Assembly: GCA_013376735.1 (NCBI GenBank)
Contig: VINJ01000001.1
Location: 2,046,001-2,110,000 of the forward strand
Length of the DNA stretch: 64,000 nt
Direction: 5' to 3'
Source: a bacterium Scap17
GTDB lineage: Bacteria; Pseudomonadota; Gammaproteobacteria; Pseudomonadales; Halomonadaceae
Shown here piece after piece: positions 56,886 through 64,000 of this stretch. The notes beneath the pieces were generated by a model. The model saw nothing but the letters and a program-made list of their open reading frames with translations, was not told the origin of the DNA and ran no database searches. Numbering within the stretch: position 1 is the stretch's first letter; each line of letters begins with the position of its first letter. The translations under genes were made by a program, and so were the position numbers.

Positions 56886-58481
56886 TCACTCCTGGTCGAT
56901 GACCAGATCCCCCAGATACGGGAAGTTCATCACGTTGAGGACCGGCTCGATGTTGACGCCATCACGCGCCCCCCAGGCCAGGTTCTGCCAGTGCAGCGGC
57001 ACGAAACCGGCATCGTCGTAGACGGCCTTCTCGGCGGCCTGCAGCATCTTGGCGCGCTTGTCGGTATCGGTCTCCAGGTTGGCCTCGGTGACCATCTTGT
57101 CGACGTCCGGGTTGCAGTAGTTGCCTGAGTTGTACTGGCCGACACCGCTGTCGGCGTCCGGGCAGAAGGTCAGGAATTCGAAGAAGTTGGCACTGTCTTC
57201 GGTATCCGAGTGCCAGCCGATCATCATCATGTCAGCCGTACGCGCATCGAACTCCGGCCAGTACTGGGCCTTGGGCAGGGTCTTCAGATCGACCTTGATA
57301 TTGATCTTGGCCAGCATCGAGGCCACGGCCTGGGCGATCTTGGCGTCGTTCACATAGCGGTTGTTGGGCGCCATCATGCTGATCTCGAAGCCATCCTCGT
57401 AGCCGGCTTCCTTCATCAGCTCCTTGGCCTTGGCCACGTCATAGCGCGGCGTCAGCTCGGGGTTGTGGCCCTGATAGCCATCCGGGGACATCTGGGCGGC
57501 GGGGGTCGCGAAGCCTTTCATCAGCTTCTGGGCGATGCCTTCCTGATTGATGGCGTAGTTGACGGCCTGACGGACGCGCTTGTCCTTGAAGGCTTCGACA
57601 CGCTCCTGGTTCATCTGGAAGGTGATGATGCGGGTACCGCCCATCTCGACCAGGTGCACGCCGTCCTGCTTGCGAATGCGTTCGAGGTCGGTCGGCGGTA
57701 CCGGCGCGATGAAGTCCATGTCGCCGGAGAGCAGCGCCGCGACGCGAGTGGCGTTTTCCTTGATCGGGGTCAGCACGATGTCATCGACGTTGCCCGGGGA
57801 TTCGGTGTCCCAGTAATCCTCGAAACGCTCGAAACTGATCTTCACGCCCTGTTGACGGTCCGCGACCTTGTAGGGGCCAGTGCCGGACTCGTTGCGTGAG
57901 GCGAAAGTGTTGGCCGCCTTGGCGATCTCATCCTTGGCCTTGCCGTCTTCGGTCTCACCGGTATAGAAGGCGCTGTCCATCGGGAAGATATAGGTGGCGG
58001 CATTCAGCACCAGCGGGAAGGGCTTCTCGGTCACCAGATCCACGGTGTAGTCATCAACTGCCTTGACGTCGGTGAACGGCGCAAAGATGGCCTTGAAGTC
58101 AGCACTCTTCTTGAGACGCTCGATGGTCCAGACCACATCCTTGGCGGAGAAGTCATTGCCGGAATGGAACTTGACGCCTTCGCGCAGATGGAAGCGCATG
58201 GTGTTGTCATCGATGCGCTCCCAGCTCTTGGCCAGGCGACCATCGAAGCCAAGGTCCTTGTTCCAGCGAATCAGCGGGTCGTAGACCATGTGCGACAGCT
58301 GCAGGGTGCCGCCGGAGAGCTGCTCGTGGATATCGAGGGTCACGGGGTCTGCGTCATAGGCCATGCGCAGGGTGACGTCTTCGGCCAGGGCCGGAGCCGT
58401 CATGGCCAATGTCGCGCTGCCGATCAGCGCGCACAGGGTCTTCTTGTGGAAGAGGGTCTGGAAGGCATTCTGACGGGTCAT
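56886..58481 (-). CDS. Peptide ABC transporter substrate-binding protein, DppA/OppA family
   Basis: This periplasmic binding protein captures peptides for the importer. The 531-residue protein has a signal peptide (MTRQNAFQTLFHKK then a hydrophobic stretch, cleavage near APALA), the SBP_bac_5 pattern (TLRMAYDADPVTLDIHEQ, FHLREGVKFHSGNDFSAKDV) and C-terminal PLHWQNLAWGARDGV. The start at 58481 follows AAGGGAAG; the frame upstream continues 251 codons as non-coding leader. Dipeptide or oligopeptide specificity cannot be separated by eye. Confidence 0.93.
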   Translation of the reverse strand: MTRQNAFQTLFHKKTLCALIGSATLAMTAPALAEDVTLRMAYDADPVTLDIHEQLSGGTLQLSHMVYDPLIRWNKDLGFDGRLAKSWERIDDNTMRFHLREGVKFHSGNDFSAKDVVWTIERLKKSADFKAIFAPFTDVKAVDDYTVDLVTEKPFPLVLNAATYIFPMDSAFYTGETEDGKAKDEIAKAANTFASRNESGTGPYKVADRQQGVKISFERFEDYWDTESPGNVDDIVLTPIKENATRVAALLSGDMDFIAPVPPTDLERIRKQDGVHLVEMGGTRIITFQMNQERVEAFKDKRVRQAVNYAINQEGIAQKLMKGFATPAAQMSPDGYQGHNPELTPRYDVAKAKELMKEAGYEDGFEISMMAPNNRYVNDAKIAQAVASMLAKINIKVDLKTLPKAQYWPEFDARTADMMMIGWHSDTEDSANFFEFLTFCPDADSGVGQYNSGNYCNPDVDKMVTEANLETDTDKRAKMLQAAEKAVYDDAGFVPLHWQNLAWGARDGVNIEPVLNVMNFPYLGDLVIDQE

Positions 58482-58866
58482 GAGCTTCCCTTTGCTTGTG
58501 ATGTTTGGTTGTTCTTGTGGCTCTCTTCGCGTTGTCCCTGTCAGGACATCACGCAAGGATGCGCTTTCACAGTAGTGAGGCTGGCTGCATGGAGACAATC
58601 GAAATGTTGAGTAGCCGGATTCAGGTGGTGAATAGCCTTTTCCTCGCGGCGCAACGTCATCCAGGCTGGTGCAAGGTTTGGCAGGGATGAAGTGACACCC
58701 CGGATGTCGCACGGCAACACGATCTCTCACGTCCACAAAGCCGTGAGCCAGGCGCGTCTCCTGTCGAGGCAATGCGGTGAGACTCAGCCCTGCCACCTGC
58801 CGAGAAAGCCATTGTGACACTGGTCTTCTTCTCTCACACCGCAAGCCTTGATGACAATTAAAAACC

Positions 58867-58893
58867 AATATAATCAATGTCTTGAATAAACAA
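58867..58893 (-). promoter_or_regulatory. Tentative promoter of the peptide importer operon
   Basis: On the minus strand TTGTTT (58888-58893) and TATATT (58867-58872) are separated by 15 bp inside an AT-rich island in otherwise GC-rich DNA. The spacer is short, so this is a weak prediction. Confidence 0.25.
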
Positions 58894-59346
58894 TGATGAC
58901 CGAGACTCGGGAAGCTCTCTGGCCGCGGTGTGACCGTGTTGTGTGTACGTTCCATCAGTCGGCAGCGCTTGGGCGAGAGACATTGCGTACGCAGGAGGGG
59001 CCAATCAGGCGTCAAGTCACCTGGCGGTAAGCAGACGCCATCAGGGGCTGAAAAGCCGACAGGATACGTGCTGATTTTTCGATGTGTGCAGCCTCTGCAC
59101 TTGATTGGTGCGCATGGCGTTCTGCGACCAAAGTTGCGCCTCTGGGGCCCTTCACGAAAGTGATCAGAGCATTGCAAGTCTGCACATTGGAGATCAGGCC
59201 GACAGGCGCCAAGGCAGTCGCCGCTGGCAAGCACTAGCGACTAAGCACTGGCAGAGGGGAAGGAGCATTTTAAGAAAGGCATTTGAGAAAGGCGCTTGCG
59301 GAAAGCCACTTGAGGGCCCGTCTTGATAAGCGGGAGTTCCGAAACG

Positions 59347-59374
59347 CGTCACGCCCCCAGATGGGGGCGTGACG
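59347..59374 (-). terminator. Hairpin terminator after the carbonic anhydrase gene
   Basis: A 13-bp perfect GC-rich stem (CGTCACGCCCCCA and complement) with a 2-nt loop lies 51 bp past the stop. There is no marked U run. Confidence 0.72.
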
Positions 59375-59424
59375 GGGATGCTGATCACGAGTTTCGGCAG
59401 GAGATGTAGCGCCGGCAAGCTCGA

Positions 59425-60078
59425 TCAGTCCTGCTGGGGCAGAGGCTCGATGCGGTCGACACGATACAACTGCGGAACCTGAGACAGGCCGCTGATGGTG
59501 CAGTCGAGGTTGTTGACTCGCCCGTCGGAGAGACCATAGACCCAGCCATGAACCTCGATCTTCTGACCGCGCTCCCAGGCACGCTGCAGGATCTTGGTGC
59601 GTGCCAGATTCTGCACCTGAGACATGGCGTTGAGCTCGCACATGCGATCGACCTGCTCGTCCAGCGACAGATGCTTGAGCTCGTCATAATGCAGGTTGTA
59701 GAGCTCACGCAGCGTGTGCAGCCAGTAGTCGACCATGCCGTTGTCACCACCGGTGATGGAGGCGCGCACACCGCCACAGCCGTAATGCCCGACGATCATG
59801 ATGTGCTCGACCTTGAGGACATCCACGGCGTACTGGATCACTGACAACGCGTTCATGTCGTTGTAGTGAATCAGGTTGGCCACGTTGCGGTGAACGAAGA
59901 CTTCACCCGGCGGGAGATCGATGATCTGGTTGGCAGGCACACGCGAATCGGAACAGCCGATCCACAGGTAGTCAGGATTCTGCTGATCGGAGAGACGCTT
60001 GAAGAAGTCAGGGTCGCGTTCGGTCATGGACGTCGCCCAGACCTTGTTCTGCTCCAACAGCTTATCAATATTGCTCAT
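59425..60078 (-). CDS. can: Beta-carbonic anhydrase
   Basis: This zinc enzyme interconverts carbon dioxide and bicarbonate in the cytoplasm. The 217-residue protein has zinc ligands in IGCSDSR (Cys and Asp/Arg dyad) and VGHYGCGG (His, Cys), and closely follows the E. coli Can pattern (MSNIDKLLEQNKVWA start, 217 versus 220 residues). The start at 60078 is chosen by that match; the frame continues 33 codons upstream without support, and the ribosome site is weak. Confidence 0.94.
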   Translation of the reverse strand: MSNIDKLLEQNKVWATSMTERDPDFFKRLSDQQNPDYLWIGCSDSRVPANQIIDLPPGEVFVHRNVANLIHYNDMNALSVIQYAVDVLKVEHIMIVGHYGCGGVRASITGGDNGMVDYWLHTLRELYNLHYDELKHLSLDEQVDRMCELNAMSQVQNLARTKILQRAWERGQKIEVHGWVYGLSDGRVNNLDCTISGLSQVPQLYRVDRIEPLPQQD

Positions 60079-60355
60079 GGCGAGGTGACCACTTATCAGA
60101 AGACGGGGCAGGGGAAGATGTTGTACAGACATGCCTGCACTCACAGGACCCACAACGACGCAATACATCAACTTCATGGGCTACCCGGAGCGGCGCACGT
60201 TGTAACTTTTGTCTAACATCGCATTCATTTTTACCGCGCGATGGCCTGCAGGGTCAACCAGCAGTCGCGACCCCGGAAGCCGGCAGCCCGTATCATGGGG
60301 CTGCCGGTACGCGAGACTCCTGATACCATGTGCCCAATTCATCAAGGAGATTCCC

Positions 60356-61744
60356 GTGACCGATCAGACCTCAAAGCCTGCGACAGGCCAGTACGATTTC
60401 GACCTGTTCGTCATTGGTGCCGGCTCCGGCGGCGTTCGCGCTGCCCGTACCGCCGCCGCGACTGGCGCCCGCGTTGCCGTGGCAGAAGACCGCTATCTCG
60501 GCGGTACCTGTGTCAATGTCGGTTGCGTGCCCAAGAAGCTCTACTCCTACGCTGCCCACTACCATGACTCCTTCAAGGACAGCGCCGGCTTCGGTTGGGA
60601 TCTGGGGGACGCCCCTCGCTTTGACTGGGCGACCCTGCGCGATCGCAAGACCGCCGAGATATCTCGTCTGAACGGCATCTATCGCAATCTGCTCAACAAT
60701 TCCGGTGCCACGCTGATCGAAGGCCGTGCCAGCATCGCCGATGCCAACACCGTCGTCGTCAATGGCGAGCGCCACACCGCGGCCAAGATTCTGGTCGCCA
60801 CCGGCGGCTGGCCGTTCCTGCCGGACTTCCCGGGTCGTGAACATGCGCTGGATTCCAACCGCATCTTCGATCTGGAAAGCTTCCCGAAGCGCTTCTTCGT
60901 CATCGGTGGCGGCTATATCGCCGTCGAGTTCGCCAGCATCTTCAATGGCCTGGGTGCCGAGACGCATCTGAGCTATCGCGGCGACCTGTTCCTGCGCGGC
61001 TTCGACAACGAAGTGCGCGAGTTCACGCGTGACGAGATGGCCAAGAAGGGCGTCAACCTGCACTTCAACACCACGGTCGAGTCCATCGACAAGCAGGGCG
61101 ACGTCTACAGCGTGCGCCTGAGCGATGGCCAAGTGCTGGAAGTGGATTGCATCCTCGCCGCCACCGGGCGCAAGCCGAACATTGAAGGCCTGGGGCTCGA
61201 GAATGTCGATGTGGCGCTGAATGTCGATGGCACCGTACGCGTCAACGAACGCTTCGAGACCACCACCCCGTCCATTCTCGCGCTGGGTGACATCATCGGT
61301 GGCCCGGAACTGACGCCGGTGGCGCTTGAAGAGGCCATGCACCTGGTGCGTGCGCACTTCGGCGACGGTGTCGTGGGTGGCCTGGACTATGACAGCATCG
61401 CGACAGCGGTCTTCTGTCATCCGAACATCGGTACCGTCGGCCTCAGCGAAGAAGCCGCGCGTGAGAAGTTCGACAGCATCCGCGTCTACACCGCCGATTT
61501 CCGTCCGCTCAAGCACACTCTATCCGGCAGCGATGAACGCAGCCTGATGAAGCTGATCGTCGATGATGCCAGCGACAAGGTCGTCGGCGTGCACATGGTC
61601 GGTGATGAAGCCGGTGAGATCATGCAAGGCATCGGCATCGCCGTGCGTGCCGGCCTGACCAAGGCCGACTTCGACCTGACCGTGGGCATTCACCCGACGG
61701 CAGCGGAAGAGTTCGTCACCATGCGCAGTGTCACGCGCACCTGA
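60356..61744 (+). CDS. gor: Glutathione-disulfide reductase
   Basis: This NADPH-dependent flavoenzyme keeps glutathione reduced. The 462-residue protein has the FAD motif [14 protein letters not shown], the redox disulfide [13 protein letters not shown], the NADPH-site [13 protein letters not shown], and the C-terminal His-Glu pair in [10 protein letters not shown]. Lipoamide dehydrogenase was considered, but the [17 protein letters not shown] segment and overall pattern fit glutathione reductase. The start is the GTG at 60356 with AAGGAGA 5 nt upstream; the 49 preceding codons lack support. Confidence 0.93.
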   Translation: MTDQTSKPATGQYDFDLFVIGAGSGGVRAARTAAATGARVAVAEDRYLGGTCVNVGCVPKKLYSYAAHYHDSFKDSAGFGWDLGDAPRFDWATLRDRKTAEISRLNGIYRNLLNNSGATLIEGRASIADANTVVVNGERHTAAKILVATGGWPFLPDFPGREHALDSNRIFDLESFPKRFFVIGGGYIAVEFASIFNGLGAETHLSYRGDLFLRGFDNEVREFTRDEMAKKGVNLHFNTTVESIDKQGDVYSVRLSDGQVLEVDCILAATGRKPNIEGLGLENVDVALNVDGTVRVNERFETTTPSILALGDIIGGPELTPVALEEAMHLVRAHFGDGVVGGLDYDSIATAVFCHPNIGTVGLSEEAAREKFDSIRVYTADFRPLKHTLSGSDERSLMKLIVDDASDKVVGVHMVGDEAGEIMQGIGIAVRAGLTKADFDLTVGIHPTAAEEFVTMRSVTRT

Positions 61745-61823
61745 CAAACCAGTCGCAAAGACGGCTCAGCGAAAGGACTGAGCTTCGAAAAGACTGAACG
61801 TCGAAATAGAACATCGAAAACAG

Positions 61824-61855
61824 AACGCCCCACGGCCTTGCCGTGGGGCGTTTTT
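61824..61855 (+). terminator. Rho-independent terminator after gor
   Basis: A 13-bp perfect stem (AACGCCCCACGGC and complement) with a 3-nt loop is followed by a T run. Confidence 0.93.
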
Positions 61856-62039
61856 GCATGCGTCTTTTGCCTGCACCCTGACGCGAATGGACTGCAAAAG
61901 GGGAGTCATGGTTACTGAGTAACGGTGCAGGTTACACAATCAGCAGCAGCCAACACCTGAAGCCTCGCGGCAAGTTGCGCGCAATGAGGAAGCGGCAATC
62001 TTCGTGTGGCGAGAGACAAGTCGTTGCCTGCGCGGAATC

Positions 62040-62062
62040 TGTCAACATAGTTGGCACATGAA
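62040..62062 (+). repeat. IS3-type terminal inverted repeat (orfB end)
   Basis: It pairs with 63656-63678. About 16 of 23 positions match by my count, including TAGTTG and the TG terminus. Confidence 0.7.
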
Positions 62063-62076
62063 GTGGTGCTGGCTTT

Positions 62077-63108
62077 TTAAAATCCTGCTGCCTGCGGTAT
62101 CGGATCCCGCTCCGGATTCAAATGCACTATCTCCGGCAGGTCGAGTTTTCGGATGTCGCCTGACCATCGCTCCGGGTGACGCTGCTTCGCGGCCTCGAAG
62201 ACCTCTCGGCGCTGCGTCAGAATGCCTTTGGCCTCGCCGTCATGACGCTGGCTCGGCGTGACGTAGCGAAGGGCGCTGTGCCGGTGCTCATGGTTGTACC
62301 ACTCGGTAAATTGCTGAACCCAGTCCTGAGCCTCGGCCAGGGTGGCGAACCCGTCGATGGGGAAGCCCGGCCGGTACTTCAGCGTCTTGAAGGCCGACTC
62401 GGCGAAGGCATTGTCGTTGCTGACTCGCGGTCGGCTGTATGAGGGAGTGATGCCCAGGTCATAGAGCTTTTCCAGGAAGGTCGCTGCCTTCATCGGGCTG
62501 CCGTTATCTGAATGCAGAATCAAGGGTTTATGACGATCTGTCAGGCGCTCTCGCCAGCAGGCTTTCTGGATCAACTCAGCGGCCAGCTCGCCAGTCTCTG
62601 TTTCATAGATCTCGTGCCCGACGATCTTGCGGCTGAAGACGTCCATTATCAGGTACAGATACCACCAAGTGCCGCGCGCGGGACCGGGCAGCCACGAAAT
62701 GTCCCAGCACCAAAGCTGGTTCGGCGCCGTCGCCTGGTGAGTGGTCGGTGGGCGCTTACGCTGAGGGGCCTGCTGTCGACCCCGGTGATGTTGCTGATCA
62801 TATTCATGAAGCACTCGGTATATCGTCGACTCAGAGGCCAGATAGCGGCCCTTGTCAGCCTGATCGGCCACGATGAAGGCCGGAGGGCGGCTTCGGTACT
62901 CTGGAGCGTTGCACAACGCCACGATCGATTTTCGCTCCTCGGGAGATAGCTTGTTGGCCGGTTCCGGGCGATCGGCGTCGGGACGGCGGTCCGCCGTCAC
63001 TTCGCCTTCTGCGACCCAGCGGTAGTAGGTCCGCACGCTGATGCCCATCACCTGACAGGCCTTGGCCAGCCGAGCCCCGTCACGCTGGGCGTCTTGCACC
63101 AGGGTCAC
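62077..63108 (-). CDS. IS3-family transposase OrfB (DDE integrase domain)
   Basis: This is the catalytic part of the transposase. The 343-residue frame has an HTH_21-type N-terminal part (ACQVMGISVRTYYRW) and an rve domain with the DDE triad in CWDISWLP (Asp), HSDNGSPM (Asp) and NAFAESAFKTLK (Glu). It ends with the IS3-type WYNHEHRHSAL region. The GTG at 63108 is only the first start codon in frame. The frame is open further upstream and is expected to be entered from orfA by -1 frameshifting at the A7 run (63177-63183), making a fused OrfAB. Confidence 0.9.
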   Translation of the reverse strand: MTLVQDAQRDGARLAKACQVMGISVRTYYRWVAEGEVTADRRPDADRPEPANKLSPEERKSIVALCNAPEYRSRPPAFIVADQADKGRYLASESTIYRVLHEYDQQHHRGRQQAPQRKRPPTTHQATAPNQLWCWDISWLPGPARGTWWYLYLIMDVFSRKIVGHEIYETETGELAAELIQKACWRERLTDRHKPLILHSDNGSPMKAATFLEKLYDLGITPSYSRPRVSNDNAFAESAFKTLKYRPGFPIDGFATLAEAQDWVQQFTEWYNHEHRHSALRYVTPSQRHDGEAKGILTQRREVFEAAKQRHPERWSGDIRKLDLPEIVHLNPERDPIPQAAGF

Positions 63109-63134
63109 GATGCGCTGGCGATCCGGGAGGCTGG

Positions 63135-63644
63135 TCAGTCGTCCTCGTCGTGGGTCGTGCCCCAGATCGCCTCGGCTTTTTTTGACAGGGTCAACAGGGC
63201 CGCCGTCTCGGCGAGGGCCTTGTCCTTGCGGTGCAGCTCGCGCTCCAACTTACGGAGCCGCTTTTGCTCCGCCTTGCGAGCCTGGCGTTGTTGCTTGGCC
63301 TGCGCTGCCACGTCGTCGTTGGCGTTCATGCAGGCATCCCGCCAGGCTTCCACCTGCTCGGGGTAGAGCCCACGCTCGCGGCAATAGGCGCTGAGTTCGG
63401 CCTCGTTCATCGGGGCCGTCTCCAGGACGATCTGGAACTTCTCCTGGCTGGTCCACTGGTCGGGCTGGGTGGAACGTGATGGCAAAACTTGTCCTCGCTC
63501 TCTGGCCTGTTTCCGCCAATTGTAGAGGGTTGTTGCAGTGATGCCTTCCTGTTCGGCCAATTCCGGGATGGTCATGCTCATAGGCGGCGCCATCTTCTTG
63601 AGGATGGCTTCCTTACGCTCTGTGGAATAACGCACGTTGATCAC
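63135..63644 (-). CDS. IS3-family transposase OrfA (DNA-binding)
   Basis: The 169-residue protein has an N-terminal helix-turn-helix (TIPELAEQEGITATTLYNWR), a second HTH-like stretch (about 68-105), and a basic coiled-coil region (QQRQARKAEQKRLRKLERE). It is longer than the usual OrfA of about 100 residues. It contains the slip site TCAAAAAAAGCC about 45 nt before its stop, after which the -1 frame leads into orfB. Confidence 0.87.
   Translation of the reverse strand: MINVRYSTERKEAILKKMAPPMSMTIPELAEQEGITATTLYNWRKQARERGQVLPSRSTQPDQWTSQEKFQIVLETAPMNEAELSAYCRERGLYPEQVEAWRDACMNANDDVAAQAKQQRQARKAEQKRLRKLERELHRKDKALAETAALLTLSKKAEAIWGTTHDEDD
63177..63183 (-). other. Programmed -1 frameshift site (A7) of the IS element
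   Basis: On the minus strand a run of seven A followed by GCC lies in the orfA frame (Ser-Lys-Lys-Ala). A -1 slip continues through an open frame into orfB. This is the standard IS3-family arrangement. No downstream structure was checked. Confidence 0.75.
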
Positions 63645-63655
63645 CTCTCAATCCG

Positions 63656-63678
63656 TTTAGGTGACAACTACGCTGGCA
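63656..63678 (-). repeat. IS3-type terminal inverted repeat (orfA end)
   Basis: It is the partner of 62040-62062. It reads inward TGCCAGCGTAGTTGTCAC and lies 11 bp or more upstream of the orfA start. Confidence 0.7.
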
Positions 63679-63930
63679 GATAGGGTGCGCAGTTCACTGC
63701 CAACACCTACACCTTTCGTAGCACAAAGCATGACAAGCTGGTACTCGTGCACTTCAGCTATGCTAGTCTCAGTGCAGCGTTATGCACCTCAAATTACTGA
63801 AATATCAGCCATGTGGCAGTGGATAAGCCTGAAAATCGGCTTGTTTCACACGCGATAAAAGCAAGGGCCTGGCCGGTATCGAGGTGCATGACGGCAAGAC
63901 CAATAACAAGCCAGCAAAGGGAGTTTCAAC

Positions 63931-64000
63931 ATGACCATGATCAAGAAGTCGCTGACAGCGGCGGTCGCGACCGCAGGTCTTGGCCTGATGGGGATCTCCG
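63931..64000 (+). CDS. N-terminus of an exported protein (cut by window edge)
   Basis: Only the first 23 codons are present. They read MTMIKKSLTAAVATAGLGLM and further hydrophobic residues, a Sec signal peptide. AAGGGAG lies 8 nt before the ATG. The protein family cannot be told from this much sequence. The IS element ends about 250 bp upstream and may affect its promoter. Confidence 0.6.
   Translation, partial: MTMIKKSLTAAVATAGLGLMGIS

Larger units (their letters stand above)
58482..59424. other. Long intergenic region upstream of the importer operon
   Basis: These 943 bp have no supported gene. It contains the terminator of the carbonic anhydrase gene (59347-59374) and an AT-rich island (about 58855-58900). 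The island reads on the minus strand as a possible promoter (TTGTTT, 15 bp, TATATT) and would give a leader of about 390 nt. Small open frames here lack coding features. Confidence 0.5.
62040..63678 (-). mobile_element. IS3-family insertion sequence, about 1.64 kb
   Basis: Two overlapping-frame transposase genes (orfA, orfB) lie between imperfect terminal inverted repeats that begin TG and end CA. The left end is TGTCAACATAGTTGGCAC (62040 on) and the right end, read inward, is TGCCAGCGTAGTTGTCAC (from 63678). An A7 slip site links orfA and orfB. Both genes look intact, so the copy may be active. No short direct repeat is seen at the borders: the left flank ends in AATC and the right flank begins GATA. 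It lies between gor and the exported protein gene at 63931. Confidence 0.85.

Noticed and set aside
58482-59234. 251-codon N-terminal extension of the peptide-binding protein
   Set aside because: The extension hides a normal signal peptide that begins at 58481, with its own ribosome site.
60356-61744. Possible E3 (dihydrolipoyl dehydrogenase) for the bkd complex
   Set aside because: The redox motif, the C-terminal pattern and overall sequence fit glutathione reductase, and the gene is 55 kb from bkd.

Overview
The window reads as ordinary chromosome of a moderately halophilic, GC-rich gammaproteobacterium, most likely a member of the Halomonadaceae (Halomonas/Cobetia type; the genus is a guess). 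The reasons are gammaproteobacterial gene orders (fmdB-aspS, ruvCAB-ybgC-tolQRAB-pal-cpoB, yciK/mupP/ubiG/mtnA, tamAB), acidic proteins with Ala/Glu/Asp-rich linkers, and high GC. About 50 protein genes are supported. No rRNA, tRNA or CRISPR array was seen.

Layout. 1-6.6 kb: a branched-chain 2-oxoacid dehydrogenase operon (E1 alpha, E1 beta, a double-lipoyl E2) followed after 40 bp by a Hanks-type protein kinase gene. 6.7-16.9 kb: a lipoprotein, aspartase with a divergent HypT-like LysR regulator, a fused NMN adenylyltransferase/Nudix enzyme, nucleoside hydrolase plus ribokinase, a membrane dCache-PAS sensor with no output domain, and a 2-hydroxyacid dehydrogenase. 17-28 kb: fmdB, aspS, ruvC, ruvA, ruvB, ybgC and the complete tol-pal locus (translation, Holliday junction processing, envelope integrity). 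28-38 kb: yciK, mupP-like phosphatase, ubiG, mtnA, galU with a UDP-glucose dehydrogenase-like gene that has lost its catalytic cysteine, a zinc-type dehydrogenase and sodB. 37.4-45 kb: a LexA-like site, a coiled-coil membrane protein, then tamA and tamB. 45-50 kb: ychJ, msrA, an unusual DAACS-family transporter and a YheT-type hydrolase. 49.5-58.5 kb: a peptide-use region with PepQ prolidase, a LysR regulator and a DppABCDF-type ABC importer. 59-64 kb: carbonic anhydrase, glutathione reductase, a complete-looking IS3-family element with a -1 frameshift signal, and the first codons of an exported protein cut by the window edge.

The genes are mostly housekeeping. No undescribed multi-gene defence or biosynthetic system was found. 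The most interesting points are enzyme or transporter families with altered key residues (the Ugd-like protein, the DAACS transporter, the Nudix half of the NadM fusion), the kinase beside the branched-chain dehydrogenase, the PAS sensor without output, and two good LexA-like boxes, one before ruvC and one before the coiled-coil membrane protein. Functional calls come from reading motifs and gene order only; no database search was possible.
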